A stretch of 64,000 bases of DNA from Methylocapsa sp964440215 (lineage in GTDB: Bacteria; Pseudomonadota; Alphaproteobacteria; Rhizobiales; Beijerinckiaceae): contig CAYTRB010000001.1 in the NCBI GenBank assembly GCA_964440215.1, positions 1 through 64,000 on the forward strand, read 5' to 3'. Each line of letters opens with the position of its first letter. Position 1 is the first letter of the stretch. The notes beneath the pieces are model-generated. The model saw only the letters and a program-made list of their open reading frames with translations. It was not told the DNA's origin and did no database searches. A program made the translations under genes and the position numbers. This document shows, one piece after another, positions 16,250 to 25,085 of this stretch.

Positions 16250-17962
16250 CTACGGTTCTTCGTGAAACTCATTCGTCTTTTTGCTGTTTTTGGTGAGCGC
16301 TCTTATGGCCTCGTCCACGCTGTGAAAGAAATGATCGTGGTGGACCACATCGGTAATCCCGAAACGCTTGAAGGCTTCCTCCGCGCGCACCGATTCAAGG
16401 CGGGCGATCGCGAAGGTGATTTTCGATTGTCTGCACTCTTCGATGACTTCGAGGAGAATTTGCGCGGCGGTGAAATCGATTTCAACGATGCTGCTCGCTT
16501 CCAAGACAATCAATTCGAGCGGCACGCGGCTATGTTTCGCACGGCTTTGCCGAATGGCGTGGCGTGCGCCGTCTTGGAATTTATAGACATTGAGAAAGGT
16601 GAGGGGGGCTTGGAAAGCCACGACCAGCGCGCCTTCGATCGTTTCCCCTTTGAGATGGTGGCCTGGCGGCCACCAAATCGAGGTTCCCGGTACCCGCTCG
16701 AAAGTGATGAGACGGGCTCTCGTCATCGACCATATCCCATGCAGCAGCGAAAGCACGATGCCAATGGCGACGCCGGTTCCCACCGGCAGAACGATGATCG
16801 CTGTCACGGTCGCGAGGATCAGCACGAACTCGCCGAAAGCACGTTGAAAAATCGTGATGATTTCTCGCGTGAGCACGATCCGCGCCGCGACGAAAAACAA
16901 AATGCCCGCGAGCGCCGCTTGCGGCACATGCGCGAGAAGCCCAGTGCCATATCGGGCGATGCCAAGGATCAGCGCGGCAGCCGCCAGCCCTGCGAATTTG
17001 CTGCGTCCTCCGGCTGCGGCGACAATCCCGGTCAGGGGCGGGCTAGCGTTGACGGGAAAGGCGCCGAAGTAGCCGGCCAGCAGGTTTGCCGCGCCCACGC
17101 CAGCGAAATCGAGGTTTATCAAGCCGCCATTTTGGGACGCCGCGGGGAATTCACGAGTCGTTGCGGCAGTTTGCACCATGATGGTGGCGACAACGACGAA
17201 GGCAAGTGGCGTGGCTTGAAGGAACTGCTCGAATTGAACCACGGGGATTTGAAAATGGGGAAATTCGCCTGGTATTTGTCCCAGAACTGCGACGCCGTCG
17301 CCCTCAAGCCCAAACCAATAGACCGCGAGGGTCGCAGCCACGATACCCAAAAGCGCGCCTGGAATGCGCGGGCTGATCCAGGTCGCGCAAACTGTTACGG
17401 CAAAGACGGTCAGTCCCAGCAAGAGCGAAACGCGATTGGTCTCGGCAAGCCTGCCCGCGATGATGGATGCTTGGTGCAACAGACTGCCTTGGGGAGCCGA
17501 TATTCCAAGCAGGGACGGGAGCTGCGAGATCACAATATGACAGGCGATGCCAGCCAAGAACCCTATGGTGACGGGCTTCGACACGAGGTCGGCGATCCAG
17601 CCGAGCCGGAACAGGCCGCAACAGAGAAGAATGGTTCCGCATACCAGCGCGAAACTTGCGCAAAGAGAAAAATAGCCGGGGCTTCCGGTAGCAGCCAGCG
17701 CGGCGAGGCCGCCAGCGAAAATCGGTGCGATGGTTGAATCCGCGCAGGCCGCAACGAAATAATTGGCGCCGACGGTCGCGAAGCCGATCGATGCGGCAGC
17801 AAAAGCGATGAAGCCAGCGACTGGCGGAAAGCCAGCAAGATGCGCGGTCGCCATCTGCGAAGGAATGGCGACGGCGGCGAGTGCCAGCCCGGCAGCGAGA
17901 TCGGCGCGCAAGTCCTGTGCCGCATAGCGGGCGGCCGAGTGTAGGAAATCATTCGGCGGCAA
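16250..17962 (-). CDS. SulP-family anion transporter with STAS domain
   Basis: SulP proteins transport sulfate, bicarbonate or other anions across the inner membrane. The 570-residue product has a dozen or so hydrophobic segments, the family blocks AGLALAAVAIPSQMATAHLAG and GAFPVNASPPLTGI, and a C-terminal STAS domain (about residues 430-560) with LIVLEASSIVEIDFTAAQIL. Its start overlaps the end of the DUF2252 gene by 14 bases, so the two are translationally coupled. The substrate is not predictable from these motifs. Confidence 0.9.
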   Translation of the reverse strand: MPPNDFLHSAARYAAQDLRADLAAGLALAAVAIPSQMATAHLAGFPPVAGFIAFAAASIGFATVGANYFVAACADSTIAPIFAGGLAALAATGSPGYFSLCASFALVCGTILLCCGLFRLGWIADLVSKPVTIGFLAGIACHIVISQLPSLLGISAPQGSLLHQASIIAGRLAETNRVSLLLGLTVFAVTVCATWISPRIPGALLGIVAATLAVYWFGLEGDGVAVLGQIPGEFPHFQIPVVQFEQFLQATPLAFVVVATIMVQTAATTREFPAASQNGGLINLDFAGVGAANLLAGYFGAFPVNASPPLTGIVAAAGGRSKFAGLAAAALILGIARYGTGLLAHVPQAALAGILFFVAARIVLTREIITIFQRAFGEFVLILATVTAIIVLPVGTGVAIGIVLSLLHGIWSMTRARLITFERVPGTSIWWPPGHHLKGETIEGALVVAFQAPLTFLNVYKFQDGARHAIRQSRAKHSRVPLELIVLEASSIVEIDFTAAQILLEVIEECRQSKITFAIARLESVRAEEAFKRFGITDVVHHDHFFHSVDEAIRALTKNSKKTNEFHEEP

Positions 17963-19337
17963 TGGCGGTCTTTGTACCTCGGGCGGCCTTCAAGCTGGCA
18001 TGGTCTTGCTTTGAGACCGCAGCATAGGCCATCGCGAATGAGGCAAGAGCATCATCAAGCGCTTCCGATTTTCCCATGTAGCCTGCGATCAGGGCGGGAT
18101 CCCCGCTCCGCGCATGCGCTCGCGCAAGCGTCCTGCCGCAGAGATTGGCATAGGCAGCGAGCGCTTTGACTTCGAGGACTTCGCCGATCGACCCGAGACG
18201 CCGGTTCTTGAGTTGGCGGACATAGAATTGGCGGCCTGTCTTTGGGTCTTCCGTATAGCCCAGAAAAATATCGCTCGCGGCCTGCATCGCGCGCTGGCCG
18301 TCGGCCACGCGGCGGCCCTGATGGGTGATGGAGGGCGGCGGTGGCGCGATTTTTTCTAGAACCGACGCCCATGCCTGCTTGATTTGTAAGAACAGAGGTT
18401 CGCCATCCGCTGTCATGAAAAGTCCGATCGCGCAAAAGGTGCCGACGCTGCCGACGCCAACGACCTTGAAGGCAATGTCGGCGAGTGTGTAGCGATCGAC
18501 GAGCGCGCGCCGTTCCGGAAGCAGCGAGGATTGGTAATTGGCGAAGGCGGAATGCGCATGGATCTTATAGTCTTTGGTCTCGGGCGTATCGAAATGATAG
18601 ATCAAGGGCGGCCGGTTCTCGATATGGGCGTGGCCATCCTTCGCCGTCGCGAGATGCGGGAAGTTATCATCGGCCGCCAAATCCTTTTTTGCTTTCACCA
18701 AGCTAGGAACAATAATATCGCGCAGCTTATTATCAGGGATCCGGTTAACCTCGCGATCAATATCCATGCGCGTGTACCAGACTTCGAGCGGGGTCTTGGT
18801 GGCAAGTTCCAGGATGAATTCGCGATAGGATGTGATGGTCGCTTTGGCGAGCGCGCGCGCCTTTTTGTCCGGCAAGTTCGCATTGAGCGCGGCAACCGCG
18901 ACGCTAGCGGCGAGCCGCTTCAAATCCACCGTGAAATCGATGCCGGGCAAAGTCTCGTCGAAATCGTTGATGTCGAAGAGGACGCGACCTTCCGGCGAGT
19001 TGAAAACTCCGAAATTCGTCAAATGACAGTCACCGCATGCCTGCACATGCGCGCCGGCCTGAGGAACAGCGGAAAGATCATGGGCCATCACGGCGGCGGC
19101 GCCGCGCAGGAAGGTAAATGGCGATTGCAGCATGCGCTCGTAGCGGATCGGCAACAGTTCGGGAATGCGGGCACCGTCGGTCTCGGCGAGAATGGCGACC
19201 GGGTCGCGGCCGGATGCTGGCGGGCACTCTGCATGGGCTTCGCGCGCCACGCTGTCGCGCAACGCCCGGCCTGCTTCATAGCGTTGCGCCCGCGGCAAAT
19301 TCTTGGCCGGAATTTCACTTTTAGACGAGTTTGCCAT
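17949..19337 (-). CDS. DUF2252 family protein (kinase-like fold)
   Basis: DUF2252 proteins are uncharacterised and related in fold to aminoglycoside/HipA-type kinases. The start is the ATG at 19337, preceded by TGGAG, giving 462 residues. The hallmark blocks are present: RYERMLQSPFTFLRGAAAVM, CGDCHLTNFGVF (catalytic-loop-like HxxN), FDINDFDETLPGIDFTVDLK (metal-binding DFD-like) and VVGVGSVGTFCAIGLF. It heads a two-gene unit with the SulP transporter. What it phosphorylates, if anything, is unknown. Confidence 0.85.
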   Translation of the reverse strand: MANSSKSEIPAKNLPRAQRYEAGRALRDSVAREAHAECPPASGRDPVAILAETDGARIPELLPIRYERMLQSPFTFLRGAAAVMAHDLSAVPQAGAHVQACGDCHLTNFGVFNSPEGRVLFDINDFDETLPGIDFTVDLKRLAASVAVAALNANLPDKKARALAKATITSYREFILELATKTPLEVWYTRMDIDREVNRIPDNKLRDIIVPSLVKAKKDLAADDNFPHLATAKDGHAHIENRPPLIYHFDTPETKDYKIHAHSAFANYQSSLLPERRALVDRYTLADIAFKVVGVGSVGTFCAIGLFMTADGEPLFLQIKQAWASVLEKIAPPPPSITHQGRRVADGQRAMQAASDIFLGYTEDPKTGRQFYVRQLKNRRLGSIGEVLEVKALAAYANLCGRTLARAHARSGDPALIAGYMGKSEALDDALASFAMAYAAVSKQDHASLKAARGTKTAIAAE

Positions 19338-19421
19338 GTTTGTGCTCCAACAGCGGACGCTCACCGGATGTCTTACCAGGAAGACGTTCAAAGCCGTGTG
19401 GTGTGTCAACCGATCCGAAAT

Positions 19422-19441
19422 CACCATGCTTAACCATGGTG
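19422..19441. promoter_or_regulatory. Inverted repeat in the DUF2252/mgtC divergent region
   Basis: CACCATG (19422-19428) and CATGGTG (19435-19441) form a perfect 7-bp inverted repeat around CTTAAC. It lies in the 307-bp divergent spacer between the DUF2252 gene and mgtC. An operator is possible; nothing else in this spacer is recognisable, and I saw no Mg-sensing leader. Confidence 0.35.
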
Positions 19442-19644
19442 TGGGTAGAGCAAGTGAAAGACGCGTGTGCTGCTCAATTGGCTGTCATTGATCTGTCATA
19501 TGTCAAACCTATCGCTCCCACAACGCATTTCAATCGGCTTGATGATGTTCCAGTCCTTGATGGTCATGCCGGATTGGTTCGCCGTCCATTGATATTCCTT
19601 TCTGTGTGAGATGCGACCGGAAACCTGGACCTGGGGAAGAGCCG

Positions 19645-20355
19645 ATGCCACCGATATTCGATCCGGCCTTCGAGAAGGATGCGCTCGGTCTAATCACGGC
19701 CCTCCTGCTTGGCTTGGTCATCGGCTTCGAACGCCAATGGCGGCAACGTTTGGCGGGATTGCGGACAAACACACTGGTTTCGCTTGGCGCCGCGATTTTC
19801 GTCGTCTTTGAAGGTCAATTCACCGATACCAGTCCGACGCGGGTCGCCGCACAGGTTGTGACCGGCATCGGCTTCCTTGGTGCCGGAGTGATTTGGAAGG
19901 AAGGCGTCAATGTGCGCGGCCTGAATACTGCGGCGACGCTTTGGTGTTCCGCCGCGGTCGGGCTTCTGGCCGGCGCCGGCTATTGGCGCCAGGCCCTCCT
20001 CGCTGCCGGTCTCGTTGTCGGCGTCAATCTCGTGCTGCGGCCGCTGGTCGGATTGATCAATCGCCAGCCGATTGAATCCGCCGAGATCGAAACCTCCTAT
20101 ATCGTCAATGTCACTTGCCGGGGCGCCGATGAGGCGCAAATCCGGGCGCTTCTGGTGCAAGGCTTTGGTGTTAGCGACCTGCATCTCCGCGAACTCGAAA
20201 GCAGCGATATCGAAGGTACCGACCGGGTTGCAGTGACCGCAACGCTCACATCGGAAAAACGGCGCGAGATCGCGCTCGAATATATCGTCGGCCGCTTGAG
20301 CCTGGAGCCGAGCGTGACGAGCGCGCGCTGGCGGACGGTGAACACCTTCGTGTGA
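19645..20355 (+). CDS. mgtC: MgtC/SapB family membrane protein
   Basis: MgtC proteins are inner-membrane factors for growth at low magnesium, and in some bacteria inhibit the F-type ATP synthase. The start at 19645 follows GGGGAAGAG; a longer frame from 19606 is less likely. The 236-residue product has four hydrophobic helices with the MgtC motifs LLLGLVIGFERQWRQRLAGLRTN (split over helix 1), VTGIGFLGAGVIWKEG and VRGLNTAATLWCSAAVGLLAG. A C-terminal ACT-like soluble domain follows (about residues 150-236). The conserved Arg, Glu and Asn residues are intact. Confidence 0.9.
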   Translation: MPPIFDPAFEKDALGLITALLLGLVIGFERQWRQRLAGLRTNTLVSLGAAIFVVFEGQFTDTSPTRVAAQVVTGIGFLGAGVIWKEGVNVRGLNTAATLWCSAAVGLLAGAGYWRQALLAAGLVVGVNLVLRPLVGLINRQPIESAEIETSYIVNVTCRGADEAQIRALLVQGFGVSDLHLRELESSDIEGTDRVAVTATLTSEKRREIALEYIVGRLSLEPSVTSARWRTVNTFV

Positions 20356-20385
20356 GCTGCGCGCCTTACCTGCGCCTTGCACCTG

Positions 20386-21621
20386 CTAAATGCTTCCATC
20401 AAGTCGTCGCGCTGTTGTTATGTATTTCAGACGTGAGCTCAACACGCTGAGACCTAACCACAAGGCTACGCCTGCGCCAATAATATGCGCTATGAGCAAA
20501 TTGCAATTTACAAGAAGAATAAATATGTCAAGGGCACGGATGATTTTTGACGGATCGTTAATAGCAATCCCAGGTGGTTGCGATACGGTCTTCGCAATTA
20601 ATAATGATATGCTTAGGGCGACGCCCACAAACGAAAACAATATTCCTAAAAGGCCGGTCAGAATGCCCGCAAGCAGAAACCAAAAGGCAATAAAGCCTCC
20701 TTGGTTTAAATAAGAATCCGGTCTTGAAGCGATTTTGCGCGCGACACGCGTGTAAGAGAAGGCCAAGCAAATAGCCAACAACAAAAGTATGAATCCATCG
20801 GCACCCCAATAAATGGCATCACCAAACCCCGATGCACCAGGGCTGAATGCGCGCCCCGACGTAGCGAACTCTAGTAATAGAGCGGTAAAGACGGCCAATA
20901 CCGCCTGCAGCCAAAATTCAATCCAACCGAAGAGGCGCAGGTTTTTTGCCAATCCTCGCACAACGTTGGATGTTATAGGAGGGGTGGTATCCCCTGCATC
21001 CGCCTGCGGTTGCATGCTGACCGGCAGCAGCGGGGCCGCTCTTCGTGGGGGTCTAATCCTATTTATGGCAGCAATGCCTATGTACGCAAAGAGCAATCCA
21101 GCCAATACAAAGGCTAAGAGACCATGGAGTGCCCCAAAAAATGCAGCCGATGTTACGTTGGTTGCGCCCCATATGCGGAAGGGAGCACCCCAGAATTTGC
21201 CAAAAAGGTCGGCTATGGGCCTGTCAACCACATCCCAGGCCGGTAAGCGGAGGCCCCAGAACTCCACGGTGGCTCCACGGAAGATCGCTTGGAGGTATCC
21301 GCTGACAAGCAACAAGATCAAGGAAACGTATATGAGATAATATAACGAGTATGCTAATCTTGTATTCCATCGCGGGATTTCATCTATATCGGGCTTGTAC
21401 TTCCGCGTAAGCAAAAAAATCAATATTTGTAATAAAAGCAATACTGCTACAATAATACCTATTGATGTATGTATATCTAAGACAAATTCTCTTATTTGTT
21501 TGTTTATCTCGGGAGTATGGTTTGCATACCATCCCAGGCCGAGTGATGCGAAAATCAGAAATGCTAATGCCTTTTGATTTAAGATGAAAATGGAATGGTA
21601 GCGTTCAACTTTTGAGCGCAT
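20386..21621 (-). CDS. Cytochrome b561-like multi-pass membrane protein, AT-rich
   Basis: The ATG at 21621 (AGGAAA upstream) gives 411 residues with about eight hydrophobic helices. The N-terminal half resembles bacterial di-haem cytochrome b561: a Tyr-His start, LDIHTSIGIIVAVLLLLQI and ALHGLLAFVLAGLLFAYIG. The usual HW motif of helix 1 and the last helix-4 His are not seen, so at most part of the haem ligand set remains. The C-terminal half (about 240-411) is a four-helix domain I do not recognise. Base composition is clearly more AT-rich than all neighbours, with many ATA and TTA codons, suggesting transfer. Function is uncertain. Confidence 0.6.
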   Translation of the reverse strand: MRSKVERYHSIFILNQKALAFLIFASLGLGWYANHTPEINKQIREFVLDIHTSIGIIVAVLLLLQILIFLLTRKYKPDIDEIPRWNTRLAYSLYYLIYVSLILLLVSGYLQAIFRGATVEFWGLRLPAWDVVDRPIADLFGKFWGAPFRIWGATNVTSAAFFGALHGLLAFVLAGLLFAYIGIAAINRIRPPRRAAPLLPVSMQPQADAGDTTPPITSNVVRGLAKNLRLFGWIEFWLQAVLAVFTALLLEFATSGRAFSPGASGFGDAIYWGADGFILLLLAICLAFSYTRVARKIASRPDSYLNQGGFIAFWFLLAGILTGLLGILFSFVGVALSISLLIAKTVSQPPGIAINDPSKIIRALDIFILLVNCNLLIAHIIGAGVALWLGLSVLSSRLKYITTARRLDGSI

Positions 21622-21865
21622 AAGAATATTTCCTGGCAGTGAGCACAAACTCCTTAATCGCACTAAATCGTGCCCCGTTTGGGTTCCTGCGCAAGCCTGA
21701 GCCGTTGCATTTGGATGGGCAAATTGGTCGCAATGACCCATTTTCGCGCCTTCGTTGGATAATTCCATCAACAGCGCGCAAAGCTTCCTTTGGATCATCG
21801 TCTTGGGCAACGAGAATCTCGATAGATCGAGACTTAATTGCGTAATTTAGGGCGAGACAGACCCG

Positions 21866-22438
21866 TTATTGTACGGATCGCGGCGGCGGTCCCTCGGGCC
21901 GCGCCGTCACCAGGGGATGCCCGGCATCCTGCCAGCCTTCGGCGCCGTCCGGATACCAATTGATATTCCGATAACCGTAGGTGAGCGCGCGTTTGGCCGC
22001 GTTCCAACTCGCCCAGCAATGCGGGTGGCAATAAAAGACGATGGGCCGGTCAAGATCATCGCGGGTCAACGCACGGAGCCTGTCGCGGAAATATGCTTCT
22101 GTGATGTTATCAATATTTCCTTCGCCAATGCCGGGAATCCAAATGCTACCCGCGATATTTTCGTGTGGTGTCGGTTTCCACAGTGTTTCTGGTGCGAGAT
22201 TCTCGGGGCGGTGTGGCACGCTTGCGGCGTCCACCAAAACGGCGCGGCCGTCCTGCAGCAGTGTATCGAGTTGAGGCGCATGAATGACTTTGGCCCCGGA
22301 TAATGTCGCGGGCAGCTCGTTATGCAGCGGCCCCATCCAATAGGTTTGCGGCTCCGGCACTTCGGCCGAGGCGGCGCTGGAGAGCACGGCAAAGGCTACG
22401 GCCATCAGGCCAAACGCAACATGAGCGGAAGATCTCAT
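21866..22438 (-). CDS. PQQ-associated rhodanese-like CxxxCW motif protein
   Basis: This 190-residue exported protein has a signal peptide (cut near SSAASA) and a rhodanese-like domain ending in FYCHPHCWASWNAAKRAL, the C-x3-C-W signature of the family found beside PQQ-dependent dehydrogenases (TIGR family for PQQ-dependent catabolism-associated CXXCW proteins). It likely handles sulfur or redox chemistry in the periplasm. It overlaps the SoxYZ-like gene by four bases (22435-22438) and is the last of three co-directional relay genes. Confidence 0.83.
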   Translation of the reverse strand: MRSSAHVAFGLMAVAFAVLSSAASAEVPEPQTYWMGPLHNELPATLSGAKVIHAPQLDTLLQDGRAVLVDAASVPHRPENLAPETLWKPTPHENIAGSIWIPGIGEGNIDNITEAYFRDRLRALTRDDLDRPIVFYCHPHCWASWNAAKRALTYGYRNINWYPDGAEGWQDAGHPLVTARPEGPPPRSVQ

Positions 22439-23241
22439 GATTTGCCGCCGGTGCCAAGATCGAAATTATGCTCGAACACGGCGTTGTCGCTGTCATGCGC
22501 TTCGATCGTAAGCTTGCCCTTGTCCGGTCCATTCACCCCAAAGGTAATCGCCGGGTCGGCGGCGAGCGAAATATCGCTGTCGAGATGCAGCACTTTGACG
22601 CCATTCAAGGTGACATCGAGGGTCTTGAGAAAGCGGGCGGGCGTATAGCCCTGGGTCGCCGGATCCCTTTGCATGCCGTTGAAGTTCGGATGCCGGATCA
22701 ACAGTTGCGCTTCCCGCGCTTGGCCCTCTTGCGGCTGCCCGAGAAAACGCAGCTTCATCTGCCCGATCTCGGCAAGCGCCTCCGCGTCATAGGAGCCCGA
22801 CGGCGCCGAGCAGCCGCCCGAGGCTTTGACAAAGCGATGGGTCTCGTAAAGAGCGCCATCCTTGGTTTCCTCGATGGCGTGCATATAGGTGTATTGATTG
22901 ACCCGGACCCGGAATTTTAGGCTTTGCGGGTTGCCGGCCGGGCCAAACGTGACATGTGCGGCGACGGGCGCCGGATTGTCGTCGATGACGAGAGTGATGC
23001 TTTTGACATCGCCAGGGTTTTGCACGCTGATCGTGACTGGGACGAGGGCTGCGTCCTCGGCGCGCTCTGGTGCTTCCAAGGCAAATTTGGCGTCGCCCTG
23101 TTGGATTTGCCTGACCCCAAATATATCTTGCGCCAGCTCGTTCCAGCGGGCGGCGCGCGCGGCTTCATCGTCAAGTGCCGCCGCCGCGCTAGCGAAAATC
23201 GCCGCGCTGGCGAGAAACCCCGCCAATGCTAATTTTTTCAT
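22435..23241 (-). CDS. Quinoprotein dehydrogenase-associated SoxYZ-like carrier
   Basis: The protein is a fused SoxY-SoxZ-like periplasmic carrier of the type found next to PQQ dehydrogenases. The start is at the ATG at 23241 (GGAG upstream), giving 268 residues. A signal peptide (MKKLALAGFLASAAIFASAA) precedes a SoxY-like domain ending in KASGGCSAPSGS, with a candidate carrier cysteine, and a SoxZ-like domain with LIRHPNFNGMQRDP and FGVNGPDKGKLTI. In true SoxY the cysteine is in a C-terminal GGCG; here it is mid-protein because of the fusion. It sits 25 bases after the metallohydrolase gene. Confidence 0.85.
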   Translation of the reverse strand: MKKLALAGFLASAAIFASAAAALDDEAARAARWNELAQDIFGVRQIQQGDAKFALEAPERAEDAALVPVTISVQNPGDVKSITLVIDDNPAPVAAHVTFGPAGNPQSLKFRVRVNQYTYMHAIEETKDGALYETHRFVKASGGCSAPSGSYDAEALAEIGQMKLRFLGQPQEGQAREAQLLIRHPNFNGMQRDPATQGYTPARFLKTLDVTLNGVKVLHLDSDISLAADPAITFGVNGPDKGKLTIEAHDSDNAVFEHNFDLGTGGKS

Positions 23242-23266
23242 ACCGGTCTCCATCGCTCGATGCGGC

Positions 23267-24205
23267 TCATTCCCATTCGAGTTCCTTATAGGCCTCGGTG
23301 GCATTGCGGGCGTTGTACTCGTCGAACAGTTTCCATTCATTGCGTTCGGACGCGGCGGCTGTTTTGATCACGGACTCGATACTGCGGCCATCAGTGATCG
23401 CCCGACGTGTGTCGTTTTCGAGCACCGTCAAATAGCGAATAATCGCAGCCGAGGTGGAAGGCCAATCCACCGCGGCCGGGCCGTGGCCAGGGACCGCGCG
23501 GGCCGCGGCACGATGTTTTAGCTCATCAAGCGTCTTGAGCCAGCCGCGCAAGCTGCCGTCGAGTGAAGGCATGCGCTGAACGAAGAGCAAATCAGCGGGC
23601 AAAAGCGTCCCCGTCTTATTGTCGAACAAGCTCAAATCGCAGGTCGTGTGGGCAGAGGCGTGGGCTGTCACCTCGATGATCCGGGAGCCGAGATCGATCT
23701 CGGCCCTATCGCGAATTTCCATGCCCGGAAAAACGACCGTCCCGACCTGCTCCGGCCCGAAGAGAGCGCTCAATTTCTCGCGATAATAGGCGCCGCGTTG
23801 TTGGAGCGCCTTGGCGAGCCGCGCATGGCCGACGAAAACTGGAGCATCCTTCAGAAACGCACTTGCCCCAAAAATGTGGTCGGGATGGACATGGCTCAGC
23901 ACGACATATTTGACCGGCAGCTTGGTGATTAGCGCAATCGTGGCCCGTAAACGCTCGCCATCTTTGAGGCTGCCGCCCGGATCGGTGACAAGCACGGCGT
24001 CGCTACCCACGATAAAGCCGATATTGGCAATGGCGTTGTCATTGGCTTGCGTGGCCTCTTCATCGAGTCCGCGCCGGATGTGAATGCCGCCGGCGATTTC
24101 CGCCATCGCAAAAGGGCCGGCCTCGCTTGCGCGGATCACGCCGGGCAAGCAACAGAGACAGAATCCGCCAAAAAGAATTTTTCGCCGGGTCGCATGCCCC
24201 GTCAT
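23267..24205 (-). CDS. Quinoprotein relay zinc metallohydrolase (SoxH-like)
   Basis: This is a metallo-beta-lactamase-fold hydrolase of the SoxH-related group that accompanies PQQ enzymes. I take the start at the ATG at 24205, giving 312 residues; a longer frame from 24283 is possible. A twin-arginine-like leader (TRRKILFGGFCLCC) suggests export. Zinc ligands are visible in VLSHVHPDHIFGAS (HxHxDH), in the ASAHTTCDLSL region and in AVPGHGPAAVDW. It is first of the three relay genes and divergent from a TetR regulator. Confidence 0.85.
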   Translation of the reverse strand: MTGHATRRKILFGGFCLCCLPGVIRASEAGPFAMAEIAGGIHIRRGLDEEATQANDNAIANIGFIVGSDAVLVTDPGGSLKDGERLRATIALITKLPVKYVVLSHVHPDHIFGASAFLKDAPVFVGHARLAKALQQRGAYYREKLSALFGPEQVGTVVFPGMEIRDRAEIDLGSRIIEVTAHASAHTTCDLSLFDNKTGTLLPADLLFVQRMPSLDGSLRGWLKTLDELKHRAAARAVPGHGPAAVDWPSTSAAIIRYLTVLENDTRRAITDGRSIESVIKTAAASERNEWKLFDEYNARNATEAYKELEWE

Positions 24206-24315
24206 GACTGAGGCCGAGCGGGGCCTTGAGTGTGCAAGAAGATTTTCAACCGCCGTGATTCCGGTTTCCCTAACCCCGCGCATATTTTATTGCCTTTGTC
24301 GTGCCAATAGGCTAT

Positions 24316-24325
24316 CTACTAGTAG
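24316..24325. promoter_or_regulatory. Candidate TetR operator, perfect 10-bp palindrome
   Basis: CTACTAGTAG (24316-24325) is a perfect palindrome in the spacer between the divergently transcribed metallohydrolase and TetR genes, about 40 bases upstream of the regulator start. Spacing and symmetry suit a TetR-family dimer. Binding is inferred, not shown. Confidence 0.55.
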
Positions 24326-24366
24326 GTTCGTTTCTTTCCGTCAAGAGCCACACGGGTCGCTGACAA

Positions 24367-24942
24367 GTGAACAACGAAACGGGGATAGGCACGCGCGGCC
24401 GGTTGCTGGCGGAAGCGGAATTCTTGGTCAGAACACGCGGCTATTCGGGTTTCAGCTATGCAGACCTCGCCAAAACCGTCGGCATAAGCAAGGCGAGCAT
24501 TCATCATCATTTTCCGGCGAAGGAAGATCTGGGAGCCGCGCTCATCGACGCATATAAAGAGCGCTACGATGTCGCGCTTGAAACCATATGGGAGGAAAGC
24601 ACATCAGGGGTGGCGCGGATCGCCGCCTATGCAAGGCTTTATCTCGAGGGGCTGAGACAAGACCGGGGATGCCTGTGCGGCGTGATGGCCTGCGAACGCG
24701 ACATCTTGCCTCAAGGCCTGCGCGTGGGCATCGCGCGGTTTTTCGAGGAGCATCTCATTTGGTTGCAAAGTGTCCTTGAAGCTGGCGTCGAGAACGGAAC
24801 GATTCGGCGAGGGATTGATCACGCCGCGCAGGCAAAGCTTATCCTATCCGCGTTGGAAGGCATGCTCATGCTGGGACGCCTGTTTGGCGATAAGTCCGGA
24901 TTCGACACGGCCGTTGACGCGCTTAGCAAAACCTTGCGTTAG
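24367..24942 (+). CDS. TetR/AcrR family transcriptional regulator
   Basis: The 191-residue product, starting at GTG 24367, has an N-terminal helix-turn-helix domain with RGYSGFSYADLAKTVGISKA and SIHHHFPAKEDL, the standard TetR recognition helix region. The ligand-binding C-terminal half contains CLCGVMACERD with two nearby cysteines, which occurs in TetR members that sense electrophiles. It is divergent from the quinoprotein-relay genes and is likely to control them and itself through the palindrome in between. Confidence 0.88.
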   Translation: MNNETGIGTRGRLLAEAEFLVRTRGYSGFSYADLAKTVGISKASIHHHFPAKEDLGAALIDAYKERYDVALETIWEESTSGVARIAAYARLYLEGLRQDRGCLCGVMACERDILPQGLRVGIARFFEEHLIWLQSVLEAGVENGTIRRGIDHAAQAKLILSALEGMLMLGRLFGDKSGFDTAVDALSKTLR

Positions 24943-24949
24943 ACCACGC

Positions 24950-24969
24950 TCGCTTCAAGAGGAATCGCT
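24950..24969 (-). repeat. 20-nt repeat copy 2 (mate at 7954-7973)
   Basis: The sequence TCGCTTCAAGAGGAATCGCT is the exact inverse of 7954-7973. It lies just after the TetR stop codon in the 143-bp gap before the polysaccharide export genes. Confidence 0.7.
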
Positions 24970-25085
24970 GATGACTTTGGGCGAGCGTTGACGGGAGCGG
25001 CTCAAACTGGTCTACATCGGGCGCCTTTGGGCGCCACTGGCCGCGCACGGGCGCAGCTAACCAGGCATTCGAGACCGCACCCTAG

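Noticed and set aside
16262..17737. 491-codon plus-strand frame opposite the SulP gene
   Set aside because: Antisense shadow with Arg/Gly/Asp-rich sequence and no recognisable motif.
19338..19644. Possible magnesium riboswitch upstream of mgtC
   Set aside because: No M-box-like conserved segments could be recognised; only a short inverted repeat is visible.
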